Shown: in pieces, positions 1-9,086 of the stretch
Layout of the letters: each line of letters begins with the position of its first letter
Numbering within the stretch: position 1 is the stretch's first letter
Assembly: GCF_004331285.1 (NCBI RefSeq)
Contig: NZ_SJOH01000012.1
Location: 55,789-119,788 of the forward strand
Reading direction: 5' to 3'
From: Acinetobacter sp. ANC 3781
Lineage (GTDB): Bacteria > Pseudomonadota > Gammaproteobacteria > Pseudomonadales > Moraxellaceae
DNA length: 64,000 bases
Notes under the pieces: model-generated
Databases searched by the model: none
Seen by the model: only the letters and a program-made list of their open reading frames with translations
What the model was told of the DNA's origin: nothing
Translations under genes and position numbers: made by a program

Positions 1-734
1 CTAAAAAGTTTACTTTTGCCGATTGTTTTTATGTAGAAGACAATGGACGTTACTTTATTTTTTTTGAAGAAGTCGATGACCAACATCCGGTTGGTTTTTT
101 ATCTGTTTTAGAAATATTTAAAGATGGCACCTATACAGAACCACAGACGATTTTAAAACTGGATTACCATCTGTCTTATCCCTGTGTATTTAAAATAGAG
201 AATGACTGGTACATGATTCCTGAAACCAGCGCCAATAAAACTGTTGAACTATGGAAATGCACTGAGTTCCCTTTGAAATGGGAAAAACTTTCCAACCTTT
301 TAGAAGACATTGAAGCTGTTGATACAACGCCTTTTTACCATGAAAGCATGTGGTATTTATTTACCTCCACCCGTCGTAACTGTAAAAAATTTGGTGATCG
401 CCTAGATTTATTTTATACCGAAGATATTTTACAACCTAAGTGGAAAGAACATCCTCAAAACCCAGTATGTAAAGGACATCAACAATTCCGCATGGCTGGC
501 AAGCCATTCATCTATAACGGTAAACTGGTTCGCCCAAGCCAGGACTCGTTGAAACGCTATGGCGGCAATATTGAGCTTAAAGAAATTATCCAATTAAGCC
601 CAACAGAATATCAGGAACAATTTTTAGAAGTGATTTTACCCCATTGGAATAATCAGGATGATGGCTGTCATACCATTAATGCTGAACATGACTTTGTGGT
701 TCTTGACGCTATTCGACTATCACCCAAAGCATAA
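1..734 (+). CDS. Partial: GINT1 N-terminal-like five-bladed propeller protein of the LOS outer-core locus
   Basis: The reading frame is open from the first complete codon at base 3, so the gene's 5' end lies outside the window. About 243 C-terminal residues are present. The visible motifs (FADCFYVEDNGRYFIFFEE, SYPCVFKIENDWYMIPET, DGCHTINAEHDFVVLDA) are typical of the beta-propeller domain related to glycosyl hydrolase 43 folds and to the N-terminus of glucosamine inositolphosphorylceramide transferase. In Acinetobacter outer-core loci a gene of this kind is called ghy, a predicted glycosyl hydrolase; its biochemical activity is not known to me. It converges on the glycosyltransferase at 739 with four bases between the stop codons and no visible terminator. 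Family is fairly sure, function is not. Confidence 0.75.
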   Translation, partial: KKFTFADCFYVEDNGRYFIFFEEVDDQHPVGFLSVLEIFKDGTYTEPQTILKLDYHLSYPCVFKIENDWYMIPETSANKTVELWKCTEFPLKWEKLSNLLEDIEAVDTTPFYHESMWYLFTSTRRNCKKFGDRLDLFYTEDILQPKWKEHPQNPVCKGHQQFRMAGKPFIYNGKLVRPSQDSLKRYGGNIELKEIIQLSPTEYQEQFLEVILPHWNNQDDGCHTINAEHDFVVLDAIRLSPKA

Positions 735-738
735 TTAA

Positions 739-1773
739 TTATTTATTTAGCAAACGCTCATATATTTGCAGCGTTTGCTGCGCCATAGCATCCACAGTCA
801 ACTCATTTTTAGCACGCGTAAATAGCTCTTCAAAATCAGCAAATGCTGCACTTTCCAATCCATTTTTGAGTGCTTGCCGCAATGCTGCAATATCACCAAT
901 TTCTGCAAGATAGGCTTCTGGCAACCATTCAATTACGCCATTCACTTTGGTGGATGCCATGACTTTATCTGCCTGCAAAGCTTCAACCATCACCAGAGGA
1001 AAACCTTCACGATCTGAAGATAAAGTAACAACATCTGCAAGCTGGACTAAATCACGAGCATCCGTTCTGAAACCTAGAAATGCCACCTGGTCTTGCATAT
1101 TTTGTTGTTTGACTTGTGCTTCTAGAGATTGTCGCAACGAACCATCGCCGATAATCCACAAGTTTGCATCAATCCCCCGCATTGCCTGGATCAGTAAAGC
1201 AATATTCTTCACCGGTTCTAAGCGACCAATGCACATCACTATTTTCTTGCTTGAATCCAAACGTGGAAATTGTTGGTCAATGCTGTGTTTTAAGCGCTGC
1301 TTTGCCTCTACAGCCAATGCTGTTTGCGGATAAACCCCATTATAAACAATATGTGCTTTCGCTTCTGGAATACCGAGGGTCAGTGCTTTGCTGACAGCGA
1401 TCACCGCATTTCCAACTAAATAAGCAGACTTATTCTTTTTGGTTCCATGTACCGTCGTCACAATTTTAATGTCTGCTAAAAATGGACGAATCCTGGCAAT
1501 CAGTTCAGATGCTTTACCTGCTTGGGCATGTACAATCTGGGGCTGGATTTGAGCGATCAGGGTCTTTAGCTGCCAAAGCAACCCAATATTCCAGCGGCTT
1601 CTAGAAAAATCGACCGCATGAAATTGAACATTTTCATTAAACTTTTCGGCATAGCAGGGATGTGCAATCACGTGCACATCGTTAGACAAGGCCAGCTGAT
1701 TGGCCAAATTAAAGGTATGCTGCTCTAAACCGCCAATACCGCCACTGGTCGCGAGGACTTGAACAATCTTCAT
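739..1773 (-). CDS. GT4-family glycosyltransferase (LOS outer core)
   Basis: A 344-residue GT-B fold glycosyltransferase, predicted to add a sugar from a nucleotide donor to the lipooligosaccharide core at the cytoplasmic face. The N-terminus has the glycine-rich acceptor-side loop (ATSGGIGGLEQHTFNLA). The C-terminal donor domain has the GRLEPVKNI strand and the EX7E pair (E256 and E264 in EGFPLVMVEAL). Its ATG overlaps the stop of the GT2 gene by four bases, so the two are translationally coupled. It is the last gene of the minus-strand set that starts beside ilvE; the order resembles gtrOC4 of A. baumannii outer-core loci, but sugar specificity cannot be read from sequence. Confidence 0.85.
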   Translation of the reverse strand: MKIVQVLATSGGIGGLEQHTFNLANQLALSNDVHVIAHPCYAEKFNENVQFHAVDFSRSRWNIGLLWQLKTLIAQIQPQIVHAQAGKASELIARIRPFLADIKIVTTVHGTKKNKSAYLVGNAVIAVSKALTLGIPEAKAHIVYNGVYPQTALAVEAKQRLKHSIDQQFPRLDSSKKIVMCIGRLEPVKNIALLIQAMRGIDANLWIIGDGSLRQSLEAQVKQQNMQDQVAFLGFRTDARDLVQLADVVTLSSDREGFPLVMVEALQADKVMASTKVNGVIEWLPEAYLAEIGDIAALRQALKNGLESAAFADFEELFTRAKNELTVDAMAQQTLQIYERLLNK

Positions 1774-2546
1774 GCATCATCCCGCTTGTTCTTTTTTGCC
1801 TGCAAATGCTGCTCGAAAAGCTTGGCTTCTTTTAGAAAAGCATAAAAAGAATTGATCATACTGTTTACAAAACCGCGCCAACCATTTAAACAACTACGGC
1901 GAATAAAATACGACTTTAAAAAGGTGACAGGCATTACCAAAGTTAATTTCAATATGCTTGGTTTTTTACCTTTTTGAAATTTTTCAGCTGCCTTCAAGTT
2001 TGAATATTGATTATTTTTTTCGACTTTGACAAAAATACTCGACTCACCATAATGGTAAATATCACCTTCGGCACGGATACTTTCACCGTCAACAATCACA
2101 TTTTCATGGACTTTATTTTCAAGGTCATATTGGCCTTTATTTTTACGGAAAAAACGGACTTTGGCATGTTTTTTAGTATGTTTACTGTTGGGCACCCCTA
2201 AAAAAACATCATTAATTGGGGTAATTAAAGCATCAATTTGATTGGCTTGAATAGTTTTGGCTATTTCTTGTTTTAATTCATCAGATAGCACTTCGTCGCC
2301 ATCTAAATTGAGCACCCAGTCGTTTTGACACTGGGCTAAAGCAAGACTTTTTTGTGCTGCATAACCCAGCCAGTCCTGATGAGAAATTCGTGTATTGGGA
2401 AAGCTTTGCGCAATTTCATAAGTACGATCGGTACTGCCCGAATCTAAAATAATCACTTCCGAAAAATCAGCGACACTGTTCAAGGTATCTTCCAACCATG
2501 CACCACAGTTCAAAGTGACGATATAAACACTACATGGAATACTCAT
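1770..2546 (-). CDS. GT2-family glycosyltransferase, WaaE/KdtX-like
   Basis: A 258-residue GT-A enzyme. The N-terminal strand (VYIVTLNCGAWLEDTL), the DSGSTDRT loop and the DxD metal-binding motif (D82 and D84 in NLDGDEVL) match the WaaE/KdtX group, known for adding a beta-1,4-glucose to heptose in the lipopolysaccharide inner core. In this context it probably builds the lipooligosaccharide core. It overlaps the deacetylase upstream and the GT4 gene downstream by four bases each. The C-terminal basic stretch (KSYFIRRSCLNGWRG) is typical of the group and may touch the membrane. Acceptor and sugar are inferred, not shown. Confidence 0.83.
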   Translation of the reverse strand: MSIPCSVYIVTLNCGAWLEDTLNSVADFSEVIILDSGSTDRTYEIAQSFPNTRISHQDWLGYAAQKSLALAQCQNDWVLNLDGDEVLSDELKQEIAKTIQANQIDALITPINDVFLGVPNSKHTKKHAKVRFFRKNKGQYDLENKVHENVIVDGESIRAEGDIYHYGESSIFVKVEKNNQYSNLKAAEKFQKGKKPSILKLTLVMPVTFLKSYFIRRSCLNGWRGFVNSMINSFYAFLKEAKLFEQHLQAKKNKRDDA

Positions 2547-3298
2547 AATTTATAACGTCCTTTGGCTAAGGCAATACGCATTTGTAAAGCATTCATTGCC
2601 CCATGCGTACTGACTCGGGGAATATTAAATTGATTTAATTCGGTGTAGGCTTCCACTTTCTTACGTGTGGATACTGCATTTTTAAAGCCAATTTCTTTTG
2701 CCATTTGCTGATGTTTTTCATTAAAACGCCCAAAAGGGTAAGCAAAACTTGGACAACGTCCGACTAATGCCTCAACATCACGTTTAGAGTTTTGTATTTC
2801 TTGATAGGCTTCTTCATCATCGAGTTTAAGTAAATTCACATGATGTTGCGTATGCGCGCCAAATTCAATTACACCAGAATCAGACATTTCATGAATCTGC
2901 TGAGCATTTAATTTATCAATTCCTTCAATTTGTGTCGCAAGATATATCGTGGCTTTAGCCTTATACTTTTTTATTAATGGATAGGCGTATTGATAGTTAT
3001 CTAAAAATCCATCATCAAAAGATAACGCTACAACATTTTTTTGCCCCCGATACTGATCTAGTTCAGAGACAAAACAAAAATGAGTTTCTTTTTTAGCCAG
3101 ATATTGCAGTAACTGTTCAAACTTTTGTGGGGGCATATTCATCCCCGAGGCGGCTTCATGGGGTGTAACTTGATGCAGCATCACAATTCTAGGTAACTTC
3201 GCACCACGAAAAGGTAACCAGAAAGTATAGTTACCTAAGAGATAGAGCATCGCAGCCAGAGCCATTATGCCAATCACCATATAAAGCAGCCACATCAT
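2543..3298 (-). CDS. Polysaccharide deacetylase (NodB/CE4) of the outer-core locus
   Basis: A 251-residue carbohydrate esterase 4 protein. One N-terminal membrane segment (residues about 2-28) is followed by the NodB domain: motif 1 SFDDGF with the catalytic base Asp95 and metal ligand Asp96, motif 2 AHTQHH with the zinc histidines, and motif 3 around FAYPFGRFN. It should remove an acetyl group from an N-acetylated sugar of the lipooligosaccharide. Its ATG overlaps the previous gene's stop as ATGA. A deacetylase (pda1) in this place is a known feature of A. baumannii outer-core loci. The membrane anchor suggests action at the inner membrane, but which face is not resolved. Confidence 0.85.
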   Translation of the reverse strand: MMWLLYMVIGIMALAAMLYLLGNYTFWLPFRGAKLPRIVMLHQVTPHEAASGMNMPPQKFEQLLQYLAKKETHFCFVSELDQYRGQKNVVALSFDDGFLDNYQYAYPLIKKYKAKATIYLATQIEGIDKLNAQQIHEMSDSGVIEFGAHTQHHVNLLKLDDEEAYQEIQNSKRDVEALVGRCPSFAYPFGRFNEKHQQMAKEIGFKNAVSTRKKVEAYTELNQFNIPRVSTHGAMNALQMRIALAKGRYKL

Positions 3299-4323
3299 GC
3301 ATAAACCTCATTTGCCCATTCATAGGCTTCAGACAAAGGTTGATCAAAAGTCACCTCAAGCATGAACTGTGTAATCCGTTTGCCATTAAAACTTGCACGT
3401 GTTTTATTCCAACCTGCTTCAGCAATACGCTTCGCCTCTTCTGGATGGGTAGCATAAAACTGAATTTTTTCAGCTAAGTCGAACTGATCATCAAAATAAA
3501 CTACTTCTTGTTCGGTATAGAGTTTATCGAAACCCGGAATGCGTGGACTAAAAGTCAGCAGTCCATTTCCTGTAAGCTGCACAATTCGGTCTGAACTATA
3601 TAAAGTTACATCGTTTTTACGTGAATAGTTTAAGCCCATACGGGATTGGGATAGCACCTTGTAATAACCTTTACCATAAACGCCTGGCTGTTCAAAACAA
3701 CCATAATATTGATATTGCACATGATTGTTTTTTAGAGTCTCAGCTAAATCTTTTAGGAATTTTTCACGTTCAGGTTCTTTATACACCACACCACAGAAAA
3801 TAAATTCTTTATCAATATTGTTTGATTCAAACTGTTTTAATTGTTCAACATTACGATGTCCCACATTCGGCATATAAGCCACTTTTAAATGCGGTTGTTT
3901 GAGTTTTTCAAGATATTCACCACCGGTGGTACAAAAAACTGCATCTAAATAAGGTGAAAATTCACGTACAAACCCGAGTTTATGTTCTAAATACAATGGA
4001 TCAACATACCAAAAGGCAATTTTAGTTTGCGGATAACGCTGTTTGATTTCTTTGAGCACATCAGGACTCATCAAATCACTATGACCAATTAAAACTAAAT
4101 CTGGCTCAATATTATCCACAATTTTTAAAATTTCTTTATTGGCCCAACTTGCACCCAGTTTTTTAGTTTTAAATACTGTACCCATTCGGGCCATATCACG
4201 AAAACTAAAGTCATAAACAAAGTGACCATTTTCAATCAGACCTGCAGAAATTTTACGATCTGTGCAATAAAAATGTGCGCCTTGCTTATTAAAACCAAAA
4301 TTCGCAATATGTAAAATTTTCAT
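3295..4323 (-). CDS. CgeB-like glycosyltransferase (LOS outer core)
   Basis: A 342-residue protein with the N-terminal domain seen in CgeB/DUF3880-type glycosyltransferases (MKILHIANFGFNKQGAHFY; IAFWYVDPLYLEH) and a C-terminal glycosyltransferase-1-like domain (SRMGLNYSR, YSSDRIVQLTGNGLLTFSPR, FDKLYTEQEVVYFDD). These proteins transfer sugars in surface polysaccharide pathways. It starts 13 bases after the ELM1-like gene, on the same strand, and corresponds in position to gtrOC2 of A. baumannii loci. Substrate is unknown. Confidence 0.75.
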   Translation of the reverse strand: MKILHIANFGFNKQGAHFYCTDRKISAGLIENGHFVYDFSFRDMARMGTVFKTKKLGASWANKEILKIVDNIEPDLVLIGHSDLMSPDVLKEIKQRYPQTKIAFWYVDPLYLEHKLGFVREFSPYLDAVFCTTGGEYLEKLKQPHLKVAYMPNVGHRNVEQLKQFESNNIDKEFIFCGVVYKEPEREKFLKDLAETLKNNHVQYQYYGCFEQPGVYGKGYYKVLSQSRMGLNYSRKNDVTLYSSDRIVQLTGNGLLTFSPRIPGFDKLYTEQEVVYFDDQFDLAEKIQFYATHPEEAKRIAEAGWNKTRASFNGKRITQFMLEVTFDQPLSEAYEWANEVYA

Positions 4324-4336
4324 GTAAAAAACATCT

Positions 4337-5218
4337 CTATGTTTTCAATAAAATATGAGCGACTCGAGTCGCTTCATCCAATTGTAGATTTAACAATTTA
4401 ACTTTATTCTCACCCAGTAACGCCTGGGTTAAAAGCTGATCTAACAGTTGGGTAATTCTATCAGATTTCAACCGGTCTATTTCAATGATACCCACCTGAC
4501 ATCCTGCTGTCAGTGCCTCAAAAATCATGGAAACACTATCTTCAGTCACCCAAACTGCTTCGGCCTTTTGCATTTCTTCAAAAATCCAGCCTTGTGGCGT
4601 CTTTTCAACTGGAAATATTTTCAGCTGACTTTTAAATGATTTTTCATTTAAATGAGCCAAAAACTCTTTCGGTGTACGTCGTGAAGTGGTCAGAATAATC
4701 TCAGCTTGAGGATGCAGATTAACGATTTGTTGAATTGCATCTAAAACTTTTGCTTCATTCCATTGATGGCGTTTCGATGATCCACCGAGTGCAATTAAAA
4801 ATCTGTTTGGCTGATGTCTCTGTTCATTCACAATTGGATTTAGTGCACCTTGTGTAGTGATCACATGCTCCGATGCCTCAACACTATCATGTTCAGGAAT
4901 AATGGCATAATCAAACCAAGTCACCGGAAAATTAGGCTTCATTAAAATAATCGTTTTCGCTTCAGGATAAATCTGACCAAGCAGTAAAGCGCGAAACTGG
5001 GTATGACTGCCTACCCCAAAAATATAATCGGGCGGCTGCTTTAGCGCGACAATGCTCTTTTTAAAAATTGCTAAAAATAAACTAAAAACTGGCAATTGGT
5101 CTATTGATACTTCTTCAAAGGTAACTTCATCTGCACTTTGCCTTTGCATGGCTTTATATAAGCCGACTGCTTGTGAGCGATGTCCTGCTTTGCCATCACT
5201 GACATAGACAATATGCAT
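4337..5218 (-). CDS. ELM1-family (GtrOC1-type) predicted glycosyltransferase
   Basis: A 293-residue member of the mitochondrial-fission ELM1-like family (PF06258), a GT-B related fold. Seen: the N-terminal SDGKAGHRSQAVGLYKAM motif, the IFGVGSHTQ strand, LIALGGSSKRHQWNE, TTSRRTPKEF, and the donor-site-like WVTEDSVSMIFEALTAGCQVGI. In Acinetobacter this family occupies the first place of the outer-core locus next to ilvE, which is the case here, so it probably adds the first outer-core sugar. It follows the ilvE terminator and is the first gene of the five-gene set. The eukaryotic name is only by fold similarity. Confidence 0.78.
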   Translation of the reverse strand: MHIVYVSDGKAGHRSQAVGLYKAMQRQSADEVTFEEVSIDQLPVFSLFLAIFKKSIVALKQPPDYIFGVGSHTQFRALLLGQIYPEAKTIILMKPNFPVTWFDYAIIPEHDSVEASEHVITTQGALNPIVNEQRHQPNRFLIALGGSSKRHQWNEAKVLDAIQQIVNLHPQAEIILTTSRRTPKEFLAHLNEKSFKSQLKIFPVEKTPQGWIFEEMQKAEAVWVTEDSVSMIFEALTAGCQVGIIEIDRLKSDRITQLLDQLLTQALLGENKVKLLNLQLDEATRVAHILLKT

Positions 5219-5257
5219 AAAAGGTATCCTTAAAAAATAAACTCAAAGCTTAATCAA

Positions 5258-5289
5258 TAAAAAAGGCGAAAACCGAGTTTTCGCCTTTT
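5258..5289 (-). terminator. Rho-independent terminator of ilvE
   Basis: A perfect 12-base inverted repeat (5261-5272 with 5278-5289, loop 5273-5277) is followed on the minus strand by a run of T. It lies directly after the ilvE stop codon and separates ilvE from the outer-core glycosyltransferases, which therefore need their own promoter or readthrough. Confidence 0.85.
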
Positions 5290-5306
5290 GATCTTACCTG
5301 ATCGAC

Positions 5307-6233
5307 TTATTTTACGTAAGTCAACCAATGTGCGTATTTAGGGTCTTTACCCTGAACTGCATCAAAGAATGCTTTTTGAATTTGTGTGGTGATTGGACCA
5401 CGTGAACCACAACCAATTTCGCGATCATCATATTCACGAATTGGGGTTACTTCAGCCGCAGTACCGGTAAAGAATGCTTCATCACCAATGTAGAACTCAT
5501 CACGGGTAATACGACGTTCAACCACTTCATAGCCCAAGTCTTTAGCAATAGTAATAATGGTTTGACGCGTAATACCGTCCAATGCACCGCCAGCAATATC
5601 TGGGGTATGAAGTACGCCATCTTTAACCAGGAATACGTTTTCACCTGAACCCTGACATACATAGCCTTGTGGGTCCATCAACATAGCTTCGTCATAACCC
5701 GAATGTGCCACTTCCTGGTGTGCAAGAATCGACAAAGTATAGTTGCCCGATGCTTTTGCCTTACACATGGTCACGTTAGGATGGTGATGGGTAAAGGATG
5801 AAGTCTTCACCCGAATACCTTTCGCCATCGCTTCATCACCCAGGTAAGCACCCCAGCTCCATGCAGCAACCGTGGCATGAATGGTATTATCCGTTGCAGC
5901 GATACCGAGTTTTTCAGAACCGATAAAGATAATTGGACGCAAATAGCAAGACGCTAATTTATTTTCACGTACGACATCAATTTGAGCTTGCTCTAAAGTT
6001 TTTTGATCAAATGGAACTTTCATTTGATAAATCTTTGCAGAGTTGAGCAAACGTTTTGTATGATCCTGAAGACGGAAAATTGCAGTTCCGTTAGGGGTCT
6101 CATAAGCACGGACACCTTCAAACACCCCCATACTGTAATGTAAGGTATGTGTTAAGACGTGGATTTTTGCCTCACGCCAATCAACCATTTGTCCATCTTG
6201 CCAAATAAAACCATCACGATCAGCCAAGTTCAT
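5307..6233 (-). CDS. ilvE: Branched-chain amino acid aminotransferase
   Basis: A 308-residue fold-type IV PLP aminotransferase, the last step of valine, leucine and isoleucine synthesis and the first of their breakdown. Seen: the N-terminal IWQDGQMVDWREAKIHVLTH, the PLP lysine in CKAKASGNY (equivalent to KAGGNY in the E. coli enzyme), and the SGENVFLVKDG and FFTGTAAEVTPI phosphate-binding loops. Length is normal for the family. It lies 34 bases downstream of glnE and ends at a strong terminator. In Acinetobacter ilvE marks one boundary of the lipooligosaccharide outer-core locus, as here. Confidence 0.95.
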   Translation of the reverse strand: MNLADRDGFIWQDGQMVDWREAKIHVLTHTLHYSMGVFEGVRAYETPNGTAIFRLQDHTKRLLNSAKIYQMKVPFDQKTLEQAQIDVVRENKLASCYLRPIIFIGSEKLGIAATDNTIHATVAAWSWGAYLGDEAMAKGIRVKTSSFTHHHPNVTMCKAKASGNYTLSILAHQEVAHSGYDEAMLMDPQGYVCQGSGENVFLVKDGVLHTPDIAGGALDGITRQTIITIAKDLGYEVVERRITRDEFYIGDEAFFTGTAAEVTPIREYDDREIGCGSRGPITTQIQKAFFDAVQGKDPKYAHWLTYVK

Positions 6234-6267
6234 GGCGCACTCTCCAAATTTTTATACACAGTCATCT

Positions 6268-9012
6268 TTATCCAATGCAAATATTTGCAGTTGGATCAAT
6301 TAATCTTTGCCATAACTTGCAAACGATCACGCGGGTATCGTGCCAGTCCGCAGCATTCACTTGCATGGATTGATTCGCAAGGGCTAAACGGTGGCTCTCG
6401 GCTCGTTCACTGAGATAAGCTTGAATCAATGCTGTCGCGTCGTCGCTGGATAAGCAACCTGCTTTTGCGGCATCTTCAAGGATTCGTACATTGTCGGAGT
6501 AATGGGCGAGATCGGGATTCGACCCACTCCAGGCTAACACCGCATACTGTGCCATAAATTCGATATCAACGATACCACCTGAGTCCTGTTTTAAATGAAA
6601 AATTCCATCTTTTTGCTGTTCTTTAGATGAGCCCAAATGGTCTTTCATTTTCTGACGCATCTTCAAAACTTCTTCACGAACTTTGGTTTCGTCTCGCGGT
6701 TGAGTCAGGATACGGCAACGTAATGCTTCAAATATTTCACGTAAACTTTTTTCACCCGCAATGGAACGTGCACGAACCAAAGCCTGATGTTCCCACAACC
6801 ATGCACTTTTCAATTGATATTGCTCAAAGGCTTTTAAGCTGGTCACCAATAAACCTGCTTCACCAGATGGACGCAAACGGGTATCAATTTCATAGACCCG
6901 TCCATCCAGAGTTTGCGTGGTCATCAATGACATAAATTTTTGTGCGACACGCATGGCAAATTCAAAGCCGCTAATTTGCTTGGTTCCATCGGTATCGCCC
7001 TGCTCACGCATATAGTGAATAAACACCAGATCTAAATCCGAACCGTAACCCAGTTCAATTCCACCCACTTTGCCATAACCGGCAACCACAAATGCCATAT
7101 GATCGAGCGAACAACGCTGTCCTTCTGCATCCAGCGGATAGCCATGTTTTTTCGCAGTCATTTGATATGCCAAATGTAAGGTTGCATTGACCGAGACTTC
7201 TGCAATATCGGTAAGTGCATCGGATACTTTCATTAGCGGGCTTTCAGCCAGAACATCACTGGCAGCAACAGCCAGCACATTGGATTTTTTAAATAATCGC
7301 AGCACCCGCATCTGGTCTTCTACTTGGTCAATTTCAATGCGCAGCAGTTGCTGACGGAGGGAATCTTCCAAATCTTGACGTTTGGGTAATTCAAAATCCA
7401 TCGACAAGAATTCATCGAGTAAAACTGGATAGTGGGTAAGTTCCTCACAAATCCATGGACTCACGGTAGACATTTTAACCAGACGCTGCAATGCACCTTT
7501 ACTTTCAATCAGCATCACTAGATATACGGTACGGCGCATCACCGATTCGACCAAGGGCATTAAACGCAAGAGTGCGACTTGCGGCTTATCTGATTGCAAA
7601 ATTGCTTCAATTAAATGTGGCCAAAAGGTTTTTAAACGCTGTACTGCCTTTGCTGGCAATTTTTTTAGCGCATGTCCATACCAAAATTCATGAATAAGAT
7701 TTTTTGCATTCTCATCCAACACCTCATTCAGCCGCTTTTCCAGCAAGCTAAAACTTTCAACCAAAGGATCGGGTTCTTTTTCTTTAATCAGATGTTCAAA
7801 CTGAAAAATAACTTTGGCGCGTTTTTGATTCAGATATTCAATGAAAACGTCCCAATCAGCAAAACCTAAAGTTTCAATCATACGCTGACGTAAATCCGGC
7901 TCACTTGGCAAGGACTGCGTTTGTTGGTCATTCAAGGCCTGGATGGCATGTTCAACACGGCGCAAGAATAAATAAGCATCCTCCAGTTCAGCCACGGCCT
8001 GCATTTCAAGCAACCCCACCTCACCCAAATGATGCAGGCTGACTAAACATTGGCGATCTTGCAACTCAAGTTTAGAGCCACCGTAAATCAGCTGAAAAAC
8101 CTGCACAATAAATTCGACTTCACGGATACCGCCCGCACCAAGTTTAATATCATCTTCAATATTACGGCGCAGTACTTCACGTTCAATCATTGCCTTCATT
8201 TCACGCATGGCTTCAAAGGCAGTGTAATCAACATACTTGCGGAACACGAATGGTCGGGTCATATCCAGCAGTTCATCGCCTTCTTTTCCACCGGTCACAA
8301 TACGCGCCTTAATCCAGGCATAACGCTCCCATTCACGTCCGTGCTGACTTAAGTATTTTTCCAGCGCAACATGACTAATGGCAAGAGCTGAACCATCCCC
8401 CCATGGACGCAAACGCATATCTACACGGAACACGAAACCATCTGCAGTCATATGATCCAGCAGATAAATCAGTTTTTGCCCCCACAGAATACAGAACTGC
8501 TGTACATCAATGCATTTACGACCATTGGTTTCACCTTGCTCATCAAAGGCAAAAATAAGATCTATATCACTTGAAAGATTCAGTTCTTGAGCGCCGAGCT
8601 TCCCCATGGCGACTACAATTAAATCTTGCACTGTACCGTTATAACTGATCGGTTCGCCGTGCTTTGCAACAAGAGGAACCCGTGCGAAATCTTTGGCTGC
8701 ACGAATGGATGCATCGGCAAAGTCTGAAAGCTCACGGGTTAAAGCAACAACATCGGTGAGTTGATTGGCATCCTGCCAAATCCAGCGAAACATCAAACGG
8801 GCGCGCAGCACACGAAGCGCACGCATCCATGTGGTTTCATCGGTGATATTGTTTAAAGTGCTATCAACACAGTCCTGAATTTGCGTGGCGCTTAAAGGAA
8901 CGAGAAATTGGTCAATTGCATAATCTTGTTCAAGTAATACTGCATGATTTCCCAATACTTGTTCTGCGTATTGGCTCGCACGTAATGTTTTGTGCAATTG
9001 TTCCGCATTCAT
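6268..9012 (-). CDS. glnE: Bifunctional glutamine synthetase adenylyltransferase/deadenylase
   Basis: A 914-residue protein that adds AMP to and removes it from glutamine synthetase, setting nitrogen assimilation by signals from PII proteins. There are two nucleotidyltransferase domains. The N-terminal deadenylase half has the DxD in LSSDIDLIFAF. The C-terminal adenylyltransferase half has GYGSDLDLVFIHY. I chose ATG at 9012 over the TTG two codons upstream because GAAGG sits seven bases before it. ilvE follows 34 bases downstream, probably on the same transcript. Length is near that of E. coli GlnE. Confidence 0.95.
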   Translation of the reverse strand: MNAEQLHKTLRASQYAEQVLGNHAVLLEQDYAIDQFLVPLSATQIQDCVDSTLNNITDETTWMRALRVLRARLMFRWIWQDANQLTDVVALTRELSDFADASIRAAKDFARVPLVAKHGEPISYNGTVQDLIVVAMGKLGAQELNLSSDIDLIFAFDEQGETNGRKCIDVQQFCILWGQKLIYLLDHMTADGFVFRVDMRLRPWGDGSALAISHVALEKYLSQHGREWERYAWIKARIVTGGKEGDELLDMTRPFVFRKYVDYTAFEAMREMKAMIEREVLRRNIEDDIKLGAGGIREVEFIVQVFQLIYGGSKLELQDRQCLVSLHHLGEVGLLEMQAVAELEDAYLFLRRVEHAIQALNDQQTQSLPSEPDLRQRMIETLGFADWDVFIEYLNQKRAKVIFQFEHLIKEKEPDPLVESFSLLEKRLNEVLDENAKNLIHEFWYGHALKKLPAKAVQRLKTFWPHLIEAILQSDKPQVALLRLMPLVESVMRRTVYLVMLIESKGALQRLVKMSTVSPWICEELTHYPVLLDEFLSMDFELPKRQDLEDSLRQQLLRIEIDQVEDQMRVLRLFKKSNVLAVAASDVLAESPLMKVSDALTDIAEVSVNATLHLAYQMTAKKHGYPLDAEGQRCSLDHMAFVVAGYGKVGGIELGYGSDLDLVFIHYMREQGDTDGTKQISGFEFAMRVAQKFMSLMTTQTLDGRVYEIDTRLRPSGEAGLLVTSLKAFEQYQLKSAWLWEHQALVRARSIAGEKSLREIFEALRCRILTQPRDETKVREEVLKMRQKMKDHLGSSKEQQKDGIFHLKQDSGGIVDIEFMAQYAVLAWSGSNPDLAHYSDNVRILEDAAKAGCLSSDDATALIQAYLSERAESHRLALANQSMQVNAADWHDTRVIVCKLWQRLIDPTANICIG

Positions 9013-9086
9013 TTTCAAACCTTCAGCCGAGTTTTTTTCTAGTTATATCAGCTGAAGGGAAATAGAGGAAAAGAAAAATTTATTTT

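Noticed and set aside
947..1333. 128-codon plus-strand ORF across the GT4 gene
   Set aside because: It lies wholly inside the GT4 gene on the other strand, has no family motif and no ribosome-binding site.
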